Shown: positions 1 through 11,692 of the stretch, piece by piece
How the letters are laid out: every line of letters starts with the position of its first letter
Position numbering within the stretch: position 1 is the stretch's first letter
Assembly: GCA_034769895.1 (NCBI GenBank)
Contig: CM068373.1
Coordinates: 434,105,080-434,169,079 of the forward strand
Origin: Magicicada septendecula
Lineage: Eukaryota; Arthropoda; Insecta; Hemiptera; Cicadidae
Direction of reading: 5' to 3'
Length of the DNA stretch: 64,000 bases
Notes under the pieces: model-generated
Database searches by the model: none
Told to the model about the DNA's origin: nothing
Seen by the model: only the letters and a program-made list of their open reading frames with translations
Position numbers and translations under genes: made by a program

Positions 1-798
1 CCTACTGTAAACATGGCATGCCGCTGTATTGTATGCTTTTTATCCGAAGCAAGATCCTCCGCAAATCTCGAAGTGATTGTCTTACCTTATTGGACGTTCG
101 TGATGTGCCCAGAGGCTGTTCGTCTCTCCGAAGTCCTCTGCCCCATACCCCATACTCCCTGTTTTTCTCTGGTCTTATCGTCTCCTTTGCACAATTCTGT
201 TCTCATTCATCGTTTCAGAATTTCCATGCGTCGCTGTTTCTCGTGCGTTTATAAATCTCAGTTTTTTTGATAAACAGGTAACTAACAAAACCGTGACCTA
301 TATTTTCCGCTTTTGTTTTGCTTAATAACCTTTCCTTGAGCAGTATCAGCCCATTTCATAAAGTTTTTTACTCTTGTTTATAAGCTTTTTATGAACTGTG
401 TTATATATGACATCGTGGAAATTTTTATTAAAGCTTTGTAAAATTTAAAGCATAAACAGCTGTTTTTCTTTCATGAAAACATCAAATAATACTTTAGTTG
501 AAAAGGAAAGCTATAAAACTTGTTAACGAAGACGCAGAAAAAACAGCGTTATGACTGAAATAAAATATCGGAGTGGCTGTTCAGTAATGAGTTTTGTTTG
601 TGCTGTGGAAAAAAGAAACACTGAGAGCTTGTGGTACTAACAAGGGATAAACGTCAAGAAGCTATAAATGGTTTTCTGTAAAAACTATAAAAGTTACATA
701 TTTTTGTAGGAAAAACTGTAAAACATCAGACGACATTCAAGCGCTGATTGTCTCTGCCAATGCTATGCCGTACCCAAGTGGACTATCCAAAATCAACA

Positions 799-851
<53 letters not shown>

Positions 852-1272
852 CGCTTTTTGTCTAAGCAGGTAACATTGACAGATTCAGTGCTGATTATTA
901 TTGATTTTTGATGTTTTACAGTAACATTTAGAAATACAAATTACACATTAATGCGTGAACTCCTTAAAATTATAAACTGATAGTATGAAAAAACAGCTGT
1001 ATTAATTCGGGGCTTCTACAAATGTTTTATTGACATAACAAATGTTTTATCGTGAACATTTTTTTACCAGTTACCACGGCTTTGTAGGTTACAATTGAAC
1101 TCGACCAAATTGTTGAGAGCAATTTATTACTCAATCAGTTAAAATGGAACTGCTAAAGCTGCCGTAACTGGTGACACAATTGTCAGGTGTAATTAAACAT
1201 TTACAGAGCTCAACCAAGTATATATTTATTGAATTTAAGTATTTAAAAAGTTTAACAAATGTAGAAAGTTTT
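1..1272 (+). repeat. Interspersed repeat family A, copy 1
   Basis: The same sequence recurs in inverted orientation at 19670-21420. Matching blocks include 1-250, 250-410, 553-780 and 880-1272, so this is a dispersed element and not unique DNA. Two short open frames near 13-270 align with the frame at 21065-21418 of the other copy, sharing the block SEAR...NLEV and ending ISMRRC. No recognisable domain is present. An imperfect inverted pair near 1069 and 1155 (CCAGTTACCACGGCTTTG against a near reverse complement) gives the inner part a fold-back character. Stretch 410-553 has no counterpart in the other copy, which instead carries an LTR-like block there. The left end may lie outside the window. 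Family unknown. Confidence 0.75.
802..848. repeat. (TG)n microsatellite
   Basis: Uninterrupted GT/TG dinucleotide run of about 47 bases inside repeat A copy 1. The inverted copy has only a short GC/AC-rich stretch at the matching place (about 20117-20140), so the run expanded after the copies separated. Confidence 0.95.
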
Positions 1273-3845
1273 CTGAAAGGATAAACACAAATCAGTTAAA
1301 TACGGTAATTGTTTATAAACTATAAAGGAATCACAGAACGTGCTGGTGTTATGAACGTACAGTTAGTTCCACGTTGTTGTTGAAAGGTTTTGGAAAGATG
1401 TGAGGCAAGGAATGTAGGGGGTAAGTCAATCGATAGGTTATTAATCAAGCAACTAGAAAGACAAGATGATGACTTTAGAATGTAGACACATAATTGTCAT
1501 CTAACGATCGTAAAAAGGACGAGTGTTATCACAGAAGAGTGTATTTGAGGCGACCTACTTTTATTACGAATCAATAATATTAATGTGTTTCTTTTTTTAC
1601 TCATAGCCAGTAAATTCTGTTTTTTTGTAGTTTTGATTTTGTGTATTGTATTATAGTATTTGTTGTGTTTGCGTACCTGATTGTAAACAATCTTCAATAT
1701 TGACGTGCGTCCTTATCACATCTCAAAAATACAACTTTATAGGCTAAGAACATTTCCATTTATCGTACAAACTGCGTTTGTTTCTAGTTGTTTTAATTTA
1801 ATTTTTTCTTTACTCTATGACTTTAATTGCAGAAATCCAATTAATGTTTACTTTTTTGTCACAACACTGTACACTACATGATTTTTGAGCTAACATGTTG
1901 AATTTTTTCTATTTACTTTACCTTTCATATTTTTAGTGATACAAAAACGCCTCAAAAATTGTAAAGTGCACGCAATTATATTTTACAGCATGGATGTCTG
2001 TTGTTTTTACAAAAGCATTTCATTCTGTTTGCAAACCCCGTAAACAGGCATTCTGTTTCATGTGTCGTCGACACCAGGCGCCATGTTCGTACAAAGCAAT
2101 GCACAGAGACGATTACCTCTGGCAGTTTAATTGTTAGGTAAATGCCTAGAACAGTGACTCAGTTGGTTACGCGAACAATCTAGAGCGTCACGTTGTTGCC
2201 CCACGCTAATATACGTGCCAAACGCCACGTAGTCACTCAGCGATGTGGTCCTATCTATTGCCTCAGCGTAGCAATACATGACTGTGGCGATACTTTGTGC
2301 AATATAAACAATCTTTTGCGAGCTATCAAAAAAATCCTGTAATCTACTGGTAGCGACCGATCTACGGTTTGGCGATCCCTCTCTTAGACTACGGTAAAAT
2401 ATAGACCAGTATATGAAGTGAAAGCGTGGCCTAATTAGAACTGAACATAACCAAAATAACAGAAACGCATTAAATGAAAAGGTGTCTCGTGATTGTATGG
2501 AAAGACCAAATAAGGAATGATTGTTTACATTTAATTCTTAGGAAATATGTCACTAGAGAAATAATAGAAAAGAGACAGATAATAACGTCATTAAAATTTA
2601 TCGATTGGCGAAACGTCAGATAATATTAAATACACATGATAAATTTGTATTGTACAGTTTTATACTTTCCAACAAAAAAACAAAACATAGATACAGGACT
2701 GGGGTAGTGTAACGTAGGGTTCAGAGAAGCAATTCCCAAGTGAAATTTATCAATCAGTCAGTCCTCTCCCCAATTTTGATATCTCTGGTGTGTAAGTGTT
2801 TAAGGGTAAAAGACTATGAGTAGACGTTTCAACAAAGGCTGGGCACATGGGCGCAACAATATTACGCTGTATTCGTTTATTGGAAAGCAGAAGAAGAATA
2901 AAACCAATAAATTGTCTCCGAAACCTTTATCAACATTTCTAAGAAATGACAGAAACTCAGGTAAATATATCTGCACTTTATGCTTTGCAAATTGTAACAA
3001 AAATTTCTAAATTTTACTTTATTGAAATTGGAAAAGTCAAGCATATGCATTTTTAAGGTAATTTTATGTTCAAAACAAGCAAGTATTTTTGTTTAGTTTG
3101 TAACGTAATGTTAAAATGTAGTTAAGTAATGATTACATCTTCTTTAAAACATTGCATTGATGGATTGTAGACATTTGAATACGAATCTGACAGACTTTGC
3201 CATCAACGAAAAATATAAATGCGACGTATCAACCACACAAACAATTGGCAGCCGTCTTTAGACTAATTTATTATTATTTATATAACTAACAATTTATTAG
3301 TATACAAAAATAAATATTCCTTTATCAACTAGTGAGTCAAAAAAGTGTTAAGGAGGTAAAAATGATAGAGAGTATAAAATCCAAATAATATATAATCAGA
3401 GGTAAATAATACAAATGAATACATACTACGACAAAACTCACAACACTCACAAAACACAAGCACAATGAACACAAACACTCGCACACCAACAAAACAAATT
3501 AGTCAGAAAAACAGTGCGACCAAACGTAGCGTTACGTATCTTAATTATGACATAGTTTTATTGTTTTGTCTTTATATTATACTTATTTTTGTCTTTGAAA
3601 ATTTGAAATCTTACACTGGGCTATATTACTTTAACTACTGGTGTATCATTTGTCGTATACGGTTAAATATTAGGAGAAGTATTGAGCGTAGTCAATTATT
3701 TTCAGTATTGTAAATACGTCTAAATAATCAAAACTTCACAGTAAGATATATTCGACTCAATAGGTGCAGCTGCGTGAGGAACTGCTCTTATCACTGTTAC
3801 TCTCTCCCCCTCCTCTCACTCTATCACACTCTCTCTCACACACTT
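1273..3845. other. AT-rich stretch without a recognised gene
   Basis: No reading frame resembles a known family. A less AT-rich patch lies at about 2030-2300. A short lysine-rich open frame at 2816-3010 reads through a good 5' splice-site match (CAG|GTAAAT near 2958), but it is preceded by an in-frame stop and has no partner exon that I can see. Nothing here can be annotated with confidence. Confidence 0.6.
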
Positions 3846-3977
<132 letters not shown>

Positions 3978-4564
3978 GCTCTTATCGCGTATGTCTTACT
4001 CTCTTCCTAAACAACGCGAGTTAATAAAATCATTGTTTAATCTGTGAACGTACTACTAAAAACTTGGACTTGTTAACACGAAATATTATTTTGGAAATGT
4101 GATACATCAAATGCGATATAGGTTACCAGCTAATCCTAAATTAATCTCCTTTCTTATAAAAATTATCACAGTTTTGTAAGACCAAACATGCAAATGCACG
4201 TAACAAGTAGGTTGTTTATTGGAGTGTTTTAATCTAGTACAGTGCCATTTATAACAGTTCCGATACCACTGTCGTAAAATTCTTTGCGCGTACGACTGAC
4301 TACGGGGTATAATGTTAGTTTCTGCATTAAGTTAAAACCAAGTTATTCATCGTATTACTTCATATGTGAATAATAAGACGCACTCACGCAATGTCTACTA
4401 ATTCTGCAGGTCATAATATTCTGTAGTGTGCATACGTTTCCTAATGTACATGTGTACATGAGTGCTGTAATTGTAGCTAGTGATGATTACCCCGTGTCGC
4501 CGTTGCTGGAAACAGGTCCGTAGCGTGCTGTGTGTATGTTGGTTTTAAAAGCACTTTCTGTATT

Positions 4565-5335
4565 ACGTTAAGATCTGGCAACGTCTGGAACTTTAACAAG
4601 AACTTAAACTGATTGGCGTGGATGTTGCCATCATTCATGAAACGAAAAAGAAACTCTAAGACTCAACAGAGTTTAAGGACTACTACATATAGTAGTAGTG
4701 TATCTTCTGGAAGACGCGCAGCTGAAGCAATAGCAATAACGACGATAAAGAAGGAATTGAGAAACACGATACACAGCTGCCAATTTTTGAATGATCGGAT
4801 ATTAACGGTAAGCTACAAAACAGTAAGGGGGGCCACAACATTGGTAACTTTGCATAGCATGGTGGTTGGTCGCAAACAAGATTCAAAAGAATTTTATGGG
4901 GTCCCACAAAATGTTGTCAATAGTATAAACAGAAATGATTATTTAACAGTAGCAGGGAATTTCAGTGCACATATTGGGAATCCCCTATAAGACCTAAAAT
5001 GCGAAGTCGTGGTGAGAGAACAGCAAATGGGAATGGAGGACAGCTGATGGCAGGGTGTACTCGCCAAGATCGTAGAAGGAAAGTTGATATACGGCACAAG
5101 CGGAATCCTATAAGTATACTCGATATAACTGACCAATTTCTGCTAAAATGGATGGAACATATGAACCTGATGGATGACTTTCGCCTCCCCAAACAACAAT
5201 TGAATTATAAGACGAAAGGAGAGTTGTGGAGCGGCCGAAGAAGCGTTGCAGTGACCAGCTCTAGTCTATCTGCCTGGTATCGGAACACATCATATTTGGT
5301 TTAATCCTTATTAAATATGATGACGATGATGATCA
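4565..5335 (+). mobile_element. LINE fragment, endonuclease joined to C-terminus (family Y, internally deleted)
   Basis: The first part translates to an APE-type endonuclease: HETK (the catalytic ET motif) near 4640, YKTVRG near 4812, and INRNDYLTVAGNFSAHIGN near 4929-4985, which corresponds to the usual GDFNA(R/K)IGN block with D changed to N. The next stretch (GERTANGNGGQLM, about 5010-5050) still belongs to the endonuclease. It is followed at once by the far C-terminal region (AGCTRQDRRRKVDIR..., MDDFRLPKQQLNYK). The whole reverse transcriptase is therefore missing, and the frame shifts inside the endonuclease. The 3' end (about 5245-5335) matches the 3' end of the LINE at 13640-14093 and runs into a GATGATGAT tail. 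The copy is dead but informative about how such deletions arise. Confidence 0.8.
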
Positions 5336-6858
5336 TCATAGTATGTCCTTTCTTTGTTGAGCCAGTCCGGTCTTTTCTGAATCTATTGTTTGATTGATTT
5401 TCCTCTCAGACCTGTTAGTGATGGTAGCATTGCTTTCGATGTATTCGAATTCCATATTGTGTCCAATAGCACTGTAGTTTTTCAGTGTATTTCGGCTTTT
5501 TACTAATCATTAGTTCCCCTTGGCATGCTCCCGGGTCCTCCTGTTTTATTGCTCCATATAGGTCACCGTACGAAAATACGTATTCCATTTCCGACGAGAC
5601 CTCGAAACAGGACCTCAAGTCTGTAGCTCGGTACTAGGTCGCCTTAACGGGTCGTCCCTGATGCACTATCCTTAAGATGATGTTGTTTAAGAGTGAGAAA
5701 GACATAACAAAATTTTGAATGTTGCTGGATATCGAAGAGTAAGGAAAGGAAAATGGATGCAGTCGCAACCGGAAACCAAAAAATCAAAAAAAAAATCTTC
5801 TTATGTTTGCATGTATTTATTTATTTTATTATTAACTCTGTATACGTGTTGTATACATTGCACTATTCATAAAGTCAGATTATACATAAACCATAGGTCT
5901 TTTTCTATATATAGAATACTATAAAATAATCTTATAATAGTGTGTAGGTAAACTGTTTGAAATTAAAGTAGAATATATTTGATTTTTCTATATTGTTAAA
6001 CATTAATGAGAAAACATTACGTTTATTTATTGACACCATATTAAGCCCACGCTTTTTTAACTGATAGTAATTGTAAATAATATAAACAGAATGTAATTTG
6101 TTAAATGAAATTTTTAATTATCCTGATCTGGCTCTATAGAATAAAATAAATGCAATAGGACTCCTCTCTTTCAAAATATGGATACAGAAACACACAAGCA
6201 GTTTACACGTACAGCCCTACAAAAGGTATAAATTCTTTTTATTTGTCACTTAATGAGATACGAATTTTGTGATTTGTCGAAATCCATGCTAAAAGTAAAG
6301 ATTGATGAACAAAGACGAATACAAAGGAAGGGAATATGACAGGTGACGAACATGTAGTTCGGAGCACCAAAGACAGTAAAACTTCAACACACAGTGAGCA
6401 GTTTGATATGATTGTCACCAGCACCAGTACTGGTGGCGGATTCCCGTAATTTATTCTCTTTAGAAAAAATGTTACTCATTTATATAATCATAGCCTGACC
6501 TAGTCGATAATAAAATCAAACCTTGGAAGTTTTTGCTACTATTAGAGAAGAGTCTGACATGAAAACCATTAAGTAGTTAAGGGATAGCTTACTTAGGTGG
6601 GCAAACGTGACAGAACGGAAGAACGTGAGCTGAGTTTTATACTGGAAACTGATGTACACATTGCTTGGTCTTTATCCCTTGTTAGCGTAGCCAGCGCTGC
6701 GAGCGGTACAAACGAGAACCATTACTTACCTACGTAGCTGCCACACCTATACATTATAGGAATAAAGTCATAAAGCTATACCGCCCCTACTGTCAGCGCC
6801 GCGTAACATTATTACGCCTATGCCAATAATAAAATTAAAATTATTCATATTTTTTTTA
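5336..6858. other. AT-rich stretch, no gene recognised
   Basis: A minus-strand frame at about 5400-5620 has a faint look of a GIY-YIG retroelement C-terminus (HNMEFEYIES in one frame) but is too decayed to call. The remainder holds no frame with family similarity. A GC-richer patch with several CpG-containing words lies at 6660-6830, next to the mariner. Confidence 0.55.
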
Positions 6859-6860
6859 TA

Positions 6861-7818
6861 CAAGGATTGTTTAATAGAAACATGTTTAGAAGCTGTAAAG
6901 CACTTTTTATTAAACGATTTTAAAAGAAGTCTCCATTAACATTAAGGCATAAGTCCCAATGTTGCCCTAATCTGTAAATTCCCTGCTGGTAAAATTCTTG
7001 TGGCTTTTTGCGGAACCATTCGCTAACAGCAAACTCTATCTCAGCGTCCGATTTGAACCGCCGTCCTTTTAGTGATTTCTTTAATGGGCCAAAAACATGA
7101 TAATTCCACGGAGACAAGTCGGGACTGTAAGGTGGATGTTGTAAAACTTACCACTTCATACGACCAAGCAGATCTTGAATCGTCTGGGCTACATGGGGTC
7201 GAGCATTATCATGCAGAAGAATGGCACCATTTGTAAGCTTCCCGGGATATTTATTCTTGATACTGACCCGTAAGTGTTTTACGCTGTCTGCATATCGCTC
7301 AGCGTTGATGTTGACACCAGGTTCCTTAAAATCAAAGAGCAGCACACCCTGATAATCAAAAAATACGGTCACCATTACTTTTCCTGCCGAAGGTTGGTAC
7401 CGACTGCATACTCTGACGTTTGGATTCTTGTTCGTAGTGATAACACCAAGATTCATCACCGGCAAAACTTTTCTGTAGAAAGGCATTACTTTGTTTTTGT
7501 TAGCGCATCAAATGCTGTAATAATGCCGTATGAGAATGGCTATAGTCACCATATACAGCTTTCATTCTCGTATAAATTTCCATTGGCTGACGCCTCTCAG
7601 CTGTCAAAAACTGTATAACGGCACACAGATTACCTTTGGACGGATTTACTATCATAGATGCCATTTTTCAACCCAGTCACAACGCTTAGAAAAAAGCAAA
7701 CTGCAAATATTTTTGACATACGCGCACTTAAACAGACAATATAAACAAATGAATTCCGTTGCCATGGCGACGAAGTCAAGGCTGCGCAGATCAAACGTGT
7801 TTCTATTGAACAATCCTC
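6861..7818 (-). mobile_element. Mariner-family DNA transposon, decayed copy
   Basis: The ends form terminal inverted repeats of about 28 bases (left CAAGGATTGTTTAATAGAAA, right strand GAGGATTGTTCAATAGAAAC). Each is flanked by TA (6859-6860, 7819-7820), the mariner target. Minus-strand translation gives the N-terminal helix-turn-helix segment (CAVIQFLTAERRQPMEIYTR, about 7590-7650), GDESWCYH with the first catalytic Asp near 7455, SAGKVMVTVF, LLHDNARPH with the second Asp near 7210, and SPDLSPWNYHVF near 7110-7140. At the third acidic position, 34 residues after the second, I read Asn where Asp is expected. At least one stop and two frame changes are present. At 958 bp it is shorter than the usual 1.25-1.3 kb, the missing part lying between the DNA-binding and catalytic domains. 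It cannot make a working transposase. Confidence 0.92.
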
Positions 7819-7822
7819 TATA

Positions 7823-8870
7823 ATCGTCGTCGTCGTCGTCGTCATCCTTTACGGCTTAGGCTAGTAGCCTGTTCCAGTGTCAATTGAAGTCATCCGGCCA
7901 TCGTTTACGGGGTCTTTCCACACTTCTCTTCCCCTTTAAAAGATAGTCAAGGGCTCTTCTTGAAAATCTAGTTGTATCCATTTTCTTTACCTCTAACAGC
8001 CACTCCGTTTTGTACCGGGATATTTTCTCATTTAAGCTTTCAGCTGTGCCCAGCTCCATTCTAATATGATCATTTTCTCTCCTGGTACAACCCGTTACAG
8101 CCCTAAAGAACCTCATTCCCCCTCCTTGTATTCTAGATATATCTTTGACCTTTCTAATCCAAGTCTCTCTACAATACAGTAGTTGAGGTATGGCCATTAC
8201 ATTATAATATTTCAATTGCGTCCCTTTCCTTGTTTTCTTCTTTAAGTGTTTAATGGTACATCCACAAAGCGACTGACCAAACTAATTTTGCTTTCAACAT
8301 TCTTATCATCTTGGTATGTAATGTTGCACCCTAGATACTTGAAATCTGGCGCCTTTTCTATTGGCGAGTCCTGTATGACAATCTTTGTTCTAATATGATT
8401 TGAACAGAGAAACCGATAACTTTTGTTTTGGATAAAGAAATGGTTTGATTGTAATAAGTTAAAATGCTATTAGAATAAAACAACGACCTCTGGAGATCAC
8501 TTTCATTCTCTTGGGTGATCACAAGATCGTCTGCATACATTAAAATAGTTAAATAAAATCCTTTCCCCAAGTACAATCCTCCCCAAGTATTTCCATTTCC
8601 TTATGGCATCATCTATATAGATATTAAATACAACAGGAGAAAGACTGCAACGCTGCCGAACACCTTGGGTCATTCCATGAGCTCTGATAATCTGTTAGTT
8701 TTTATCCGTATCTGCCTTCCATTATATAAACTTTTAATTACCTTTATTGAATGAGTGGGTATCATTTTCTTTGCATTATCCTCATAACGTTTCTGTATCC
8801 AACTTGTAAAATGCTTTTTCAAGGCCCACAAACCCAAGATGTGTTGCTTACATAATAAAAACCAAATATT
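7823..8870 (-). mobile_element. LINE 3' half (reverse transcriptase to C-terminus)
   Basis: On the minus strand the segment GVRQRCSLSPVVFNIYIDDAIRKWK (about 8560-8670) is reverse-transcriptase motif B with its flank, and MYADDLVIT (about 8520-8545) is the catalytic YADD box. The C-terminal region (frame 7880-8215) reads KYYNVMAIPQLLYCRETW...TGCTRRENDHIRMELG...KRSVERPRKRW, typical of this arthropod APE-type LINE group. The 5' end is truncated near 8870. The 3' end is a (GAC)n tract at 7823-7843, one base group away from the mariner end. Several frame breaks separate the blocks. Confidence 0.88.
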
Positions 8871-9330
8871 ATTTAATTATACTGTAAAAATAGTAGAGGA
8901 AAAATTTTGATGGTACAAGAAAATAAATTTTCAGTAATAAATGTGAATTTTAACATAAGGACATTCAATTACCGATGTGTACGCGCCGTATTTGTTTACA
9001 GTTAAACTTACTATTATTTAAGAGATGCCGTTAATTCATCAAAATTTATTTATCGATTAACTAACTGTGCTTTCCTTTTCTTGACACCAATATGTTAAGC
9101 AAGCGCTGTTTTATGAATTTGGAATACAATAAAACTCACTTCTGTCACATCACGTTAACGTTCTATTGTTCGTAGCTTTTAGTGTAACTTTCCAAAATTA
9201 ATTAATTTTTTAATTAATTTTTCTCAATTTTGTTAATGATCTGTTACGATTAATCCATTAACCTGAAAATCATCCCGGATAATTGGTAGCTGTCTGTGCC
9301 ACATATAACTATTACAGAGTAGACAAATTT
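8871..9330. other. AT-rich stretch, nothing recognised
   Basis: Low-complexity A/T sequence without a supported frame or repeat boundary. Confidence 0.5.
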
Positions 9331-9334
9331 TTCA

Positions 9335-9650
9335 ACCTAAAAAAAAAACAGACAAGACGCTCTGTTTGCCGGTCAATCGAGTTAGGCTCACAATAAGCCT
9401 TTCAATAATCGATTCTAATAAAACAGACACAAACGTTGGGCGCAGACGCAGATCTCAAAATCTCATTACAGCTACGCTTCAAATCGTCACTGACGTTTCA
9501 CGGCTCAATATTGCTGAGCGAACGCTTCTCTGTTATTTGGTGGAATTTAATTTACCTTCAGTCGTAATTGTCTCTAAGAGAACTCTTTGTCTTGAACAGA
9601 GGAAATCCCATCTCTTAACTTGTCTCCTGTTGCATTTAATAAAAATTTAA
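9335..9650 (-). repeat. Repeat B, copy in reverse orientation
   Basis: The reverse complement matches about 250 bases found again at 18660-18940, 27900-28140, 35645-35900 and 36570-36795. The best conserved words are the block around GTAATGAGATTTTGAGATC and the following TTATTACAGT..GGTTATTGA. The open frame at 9366-9650 is a by-product. It shares RRRRSQNLITA with the minus frame of the 18.7-kb copy only because the underlying repeat is conserved. In the 27-kb and 35-kb copies this block forms one end of the longer family R. Confidence 0.7.
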
Positions 9651-10553
9651 TTTCGTACGAAACGACATTAAGAGCTTAATTTTATCCCGCTTAGGTTTAG
9701 ATTTTAAATAAAAAAGTATTTTAATAACGGAAATAAAATGAGTTTTGCCAAATAAGAAACGCATTTATTTACCCCGTATAACAACAATTCCACCTTAGTA
9801 TTTGAAACCCGATCATTATAAACGCTGATACGATTATTTTCATAAAATTGTTTATTACTATCTTTAGTTATAGAGTTTCGTATTACTTTTTTTGAATTAT
9901 TATATTTTTAATCACGCTAAAGGCAAAAATTATGAAGTTTATATACCTTTGAATTTTCTGTGTCAATGTAATCTCGACATGTTTAATGTTTTTGTATTTC
10001 GGTGTACGGTATTATGTGATTTTTACATCGATTATTATAAGCGATGGAAAGTGTAAAACGCCTGGGTAAAACTACTCTATGTTGCCTACATCTTAAACAT
10101 ACTTTGTATTTGTTTCATGTACTTAAAGTTATTAATGTAGAGGCAACTGACATCCGTCAACTTGTATTTAAATATTCAATCACATATTATTTGTTAGCGA
10201 TTTTAATTTCAGTTAATAGGGATAAAATATTAAAGTGGGAGATTCAGAATGTGACAGTCAGGAGAAAAACTTGTAGTAGGAGTATCTTGCACCTCTCTAC
10301 TTACATTTTTGATAAGGAAGTAGCATTGCTCCTATTCTCTTTAAAGTACACAGAACAAAATAAAGCACTTAACCAGTGAAACCTTTAATGCTGTAATATG
10401 TACGTACCACCTAATGACGACAGAGTTTCCACATTACATTTTTAGTCTAACATAAAAAAATAAAAATAAAAAAATATCCACTACATGTTGAATTAATTAT
10501 AAACTTGGGTAAAGCGGAGTACATAGTAATCTGTGGTCAGGAAAACCGTACTT
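9651..10553. other. AT-rich stretch with one unassigned 111-codon frame
   Basis: The open frame at 10044-10379 has no motif that I recognise, and its hydrophobic and basic make-up is what AT-rich DNA yields by chance. No other structure is seen. Confidence 0.5.
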
Positions 10554-10775
10554 CTTCTTCTTTTTCTTCGTCGTCGTCGTCGTCGTCGTCGTCGTCTTCT
10601 TCTTCTTCCTCTTCCTCTTCCTCTTCCTCTTCCTCTTCCTCTTCCTCTTGCTCTTCCTCTTCCTCTTCCTCTTCCTCTTCTTCCTCCTCCTCCTCCTCCT
10701 CCTCCTCCTCCTCCTCTTATTCTCCTTTTTCTTCTTCTTCTTCTTCTTCTTCTTCTTCTTCTTCTTCTTCTTTTT
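10554..10775. repeat. Compound trinucleotide/hexanucleotide microsatellite at a LINE tail
   Basis: Successive blocks of TCG, TTCCTC, TCC and TTC repeats. Read on the minus strand, the run begins as (GAA)n directly after the 3' end of the LINE at 10785-11268, which suggests it grew from the LINE's own tail. Long poly-Ser, poly-Leu and poly-Arg frames across it are artefacts. Confidence 0.95.
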
Positions 10776-10784
10776 ATTTGCAAG

Positions 10785-11268
10785 TATAAGGAATTACGTC
10801 GTCCGTCGTTACAAATGATCTCTCCATTGCTTCATCGGTCGTCCCAGACTTCTTCTATCTTTAGGCATATATTTTGCACTTACGTGCGGTATTCTTGTTG
10901 GATCCACACGTTCTACGTGATCAAAGCATTTATGCCTGTACTCCCTCACCATGTCATTTACTAGTGCGATAGCTAACTCATGACGGATGTTCTCATTGCT
11001 TTTCCTATCTAACCTGGTATACCCGGCTACTGATCTAAGGAGTGTCATCTGTGTACTTTGCAGTCGACTTTCAAGTGTCGTCATTTTCAAAATGTCGCTA
11101 CCCTACAGACTGCTTGTCTGAATGGACATCACCGTGTAAAGTTTTAATAACGTCTCTCGCTTAACTTTATTCCTTAAGGTACGCTTGATGCGCCATTCAT
11201 CCTATTAAAGCGTTCTAAGCTGTTCCATACATCAACCTCTCTAATATATGATATATTGCATCCTAAGA
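10785..11268 (-). mobile_element. LINE C-terminal fragment
   Basis: The minus-strand frame 10809-11090 reads LQSTQMTLLRSVAGYTRLDR, then RHELAIALVNDMV and KDRRSLGRPMKQWRDHL, the conserved C-terminus of the same LINE group as at 7.8 and 13.6 kb. Upstream in the element's sense (11170-11268), FLGCNISYIREVDVW and LERFNRMNGA continue the protein in a shifted frame. No reverse transcriptase remains. The 5' end abuts another LINE fragment on the opposite strand at about 11268. Confidence 0.85.
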
Positions 11269-11665
11269 AAGTGATGAACGTGGAAGTAAAGAAATTATAA
11301 GCAGCATTAACCACGCTGAAATTGCTTTCAATAACAGAAAACCTCTTCACTTCAAACACTATCAGCCTAAAAATAAGGAAGAATCTAGTAAAGACATAAG
11401 TGTGGAGTGTTGCCCTATACGGGAGCGGATCGTGGACAATTGGAGAAAGTGACAAGAAATTGGTCCAAGCATTTAAGACCTGGTGCTACAGAAGAATATT
11501 CAAGATAAGCTGGAGGGAGAAGATAACGAATGAGAAAGTCTTTACAAGAGCTCAGGAGTAGAAGAGCTTTCTACAAAATTTAAAATCCAGAAGAGCTAAG
11601 TTTATATGGCATATACTACGACAAAATGGGTTGGTTAAGAGAATAATAGAAGGAAAAATGATACT
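11268..11665 (+). mobile_element. LINE C-terminal fragment of a second family
   Basis: Plus-strand translation with frame changes gives RKNLVKT, GADRGQLE, WCYRRIFKISWREKITNEKV, LLQNLKSRRAKFIWHI and GLVKRIIEGK. This is the same lineage as the longer copy at 22860-24580 (which reads WLYRRILRLSWTAHITNVEV). The copy is 5' truncated, and its 3' end lies at or inside the minisatellite that follows. Confidence 0.75.
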
Positions 11666-11692
11666 ATATTTCTTAATCTCATCATATTGTGA

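Noticed and set aside
2816-3010. Possible host exon with a good splice donor
   Set aside because: The donor match CAG|GTAAAT is common by chance in AT-rich DNA, there is a stop just upstream, no acceptor is evident and no family resemblance exists.
5395-5620. Possible PLE GIY-YIG C-terminus on the minus strand
   Set aside because: Only a weak resemblance (HNMEFEYIES, SERKI) in a frame with no catalytic motif. Not enough to annotate.
10044-10379. 111-codon plus-strand frame
   Set aside because: No motif, no codon signature distinct from the AT-rich background, and no flanking splice signals that stand out.
10493-10964. Poly-Ser, poly-Leu/Pro and poly-Arg/Gly frames
   Set aside because: They arise from the compound TTC/TCC/TCG microsatellite. 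The only real coding nearby is the minus-strand LINE end.
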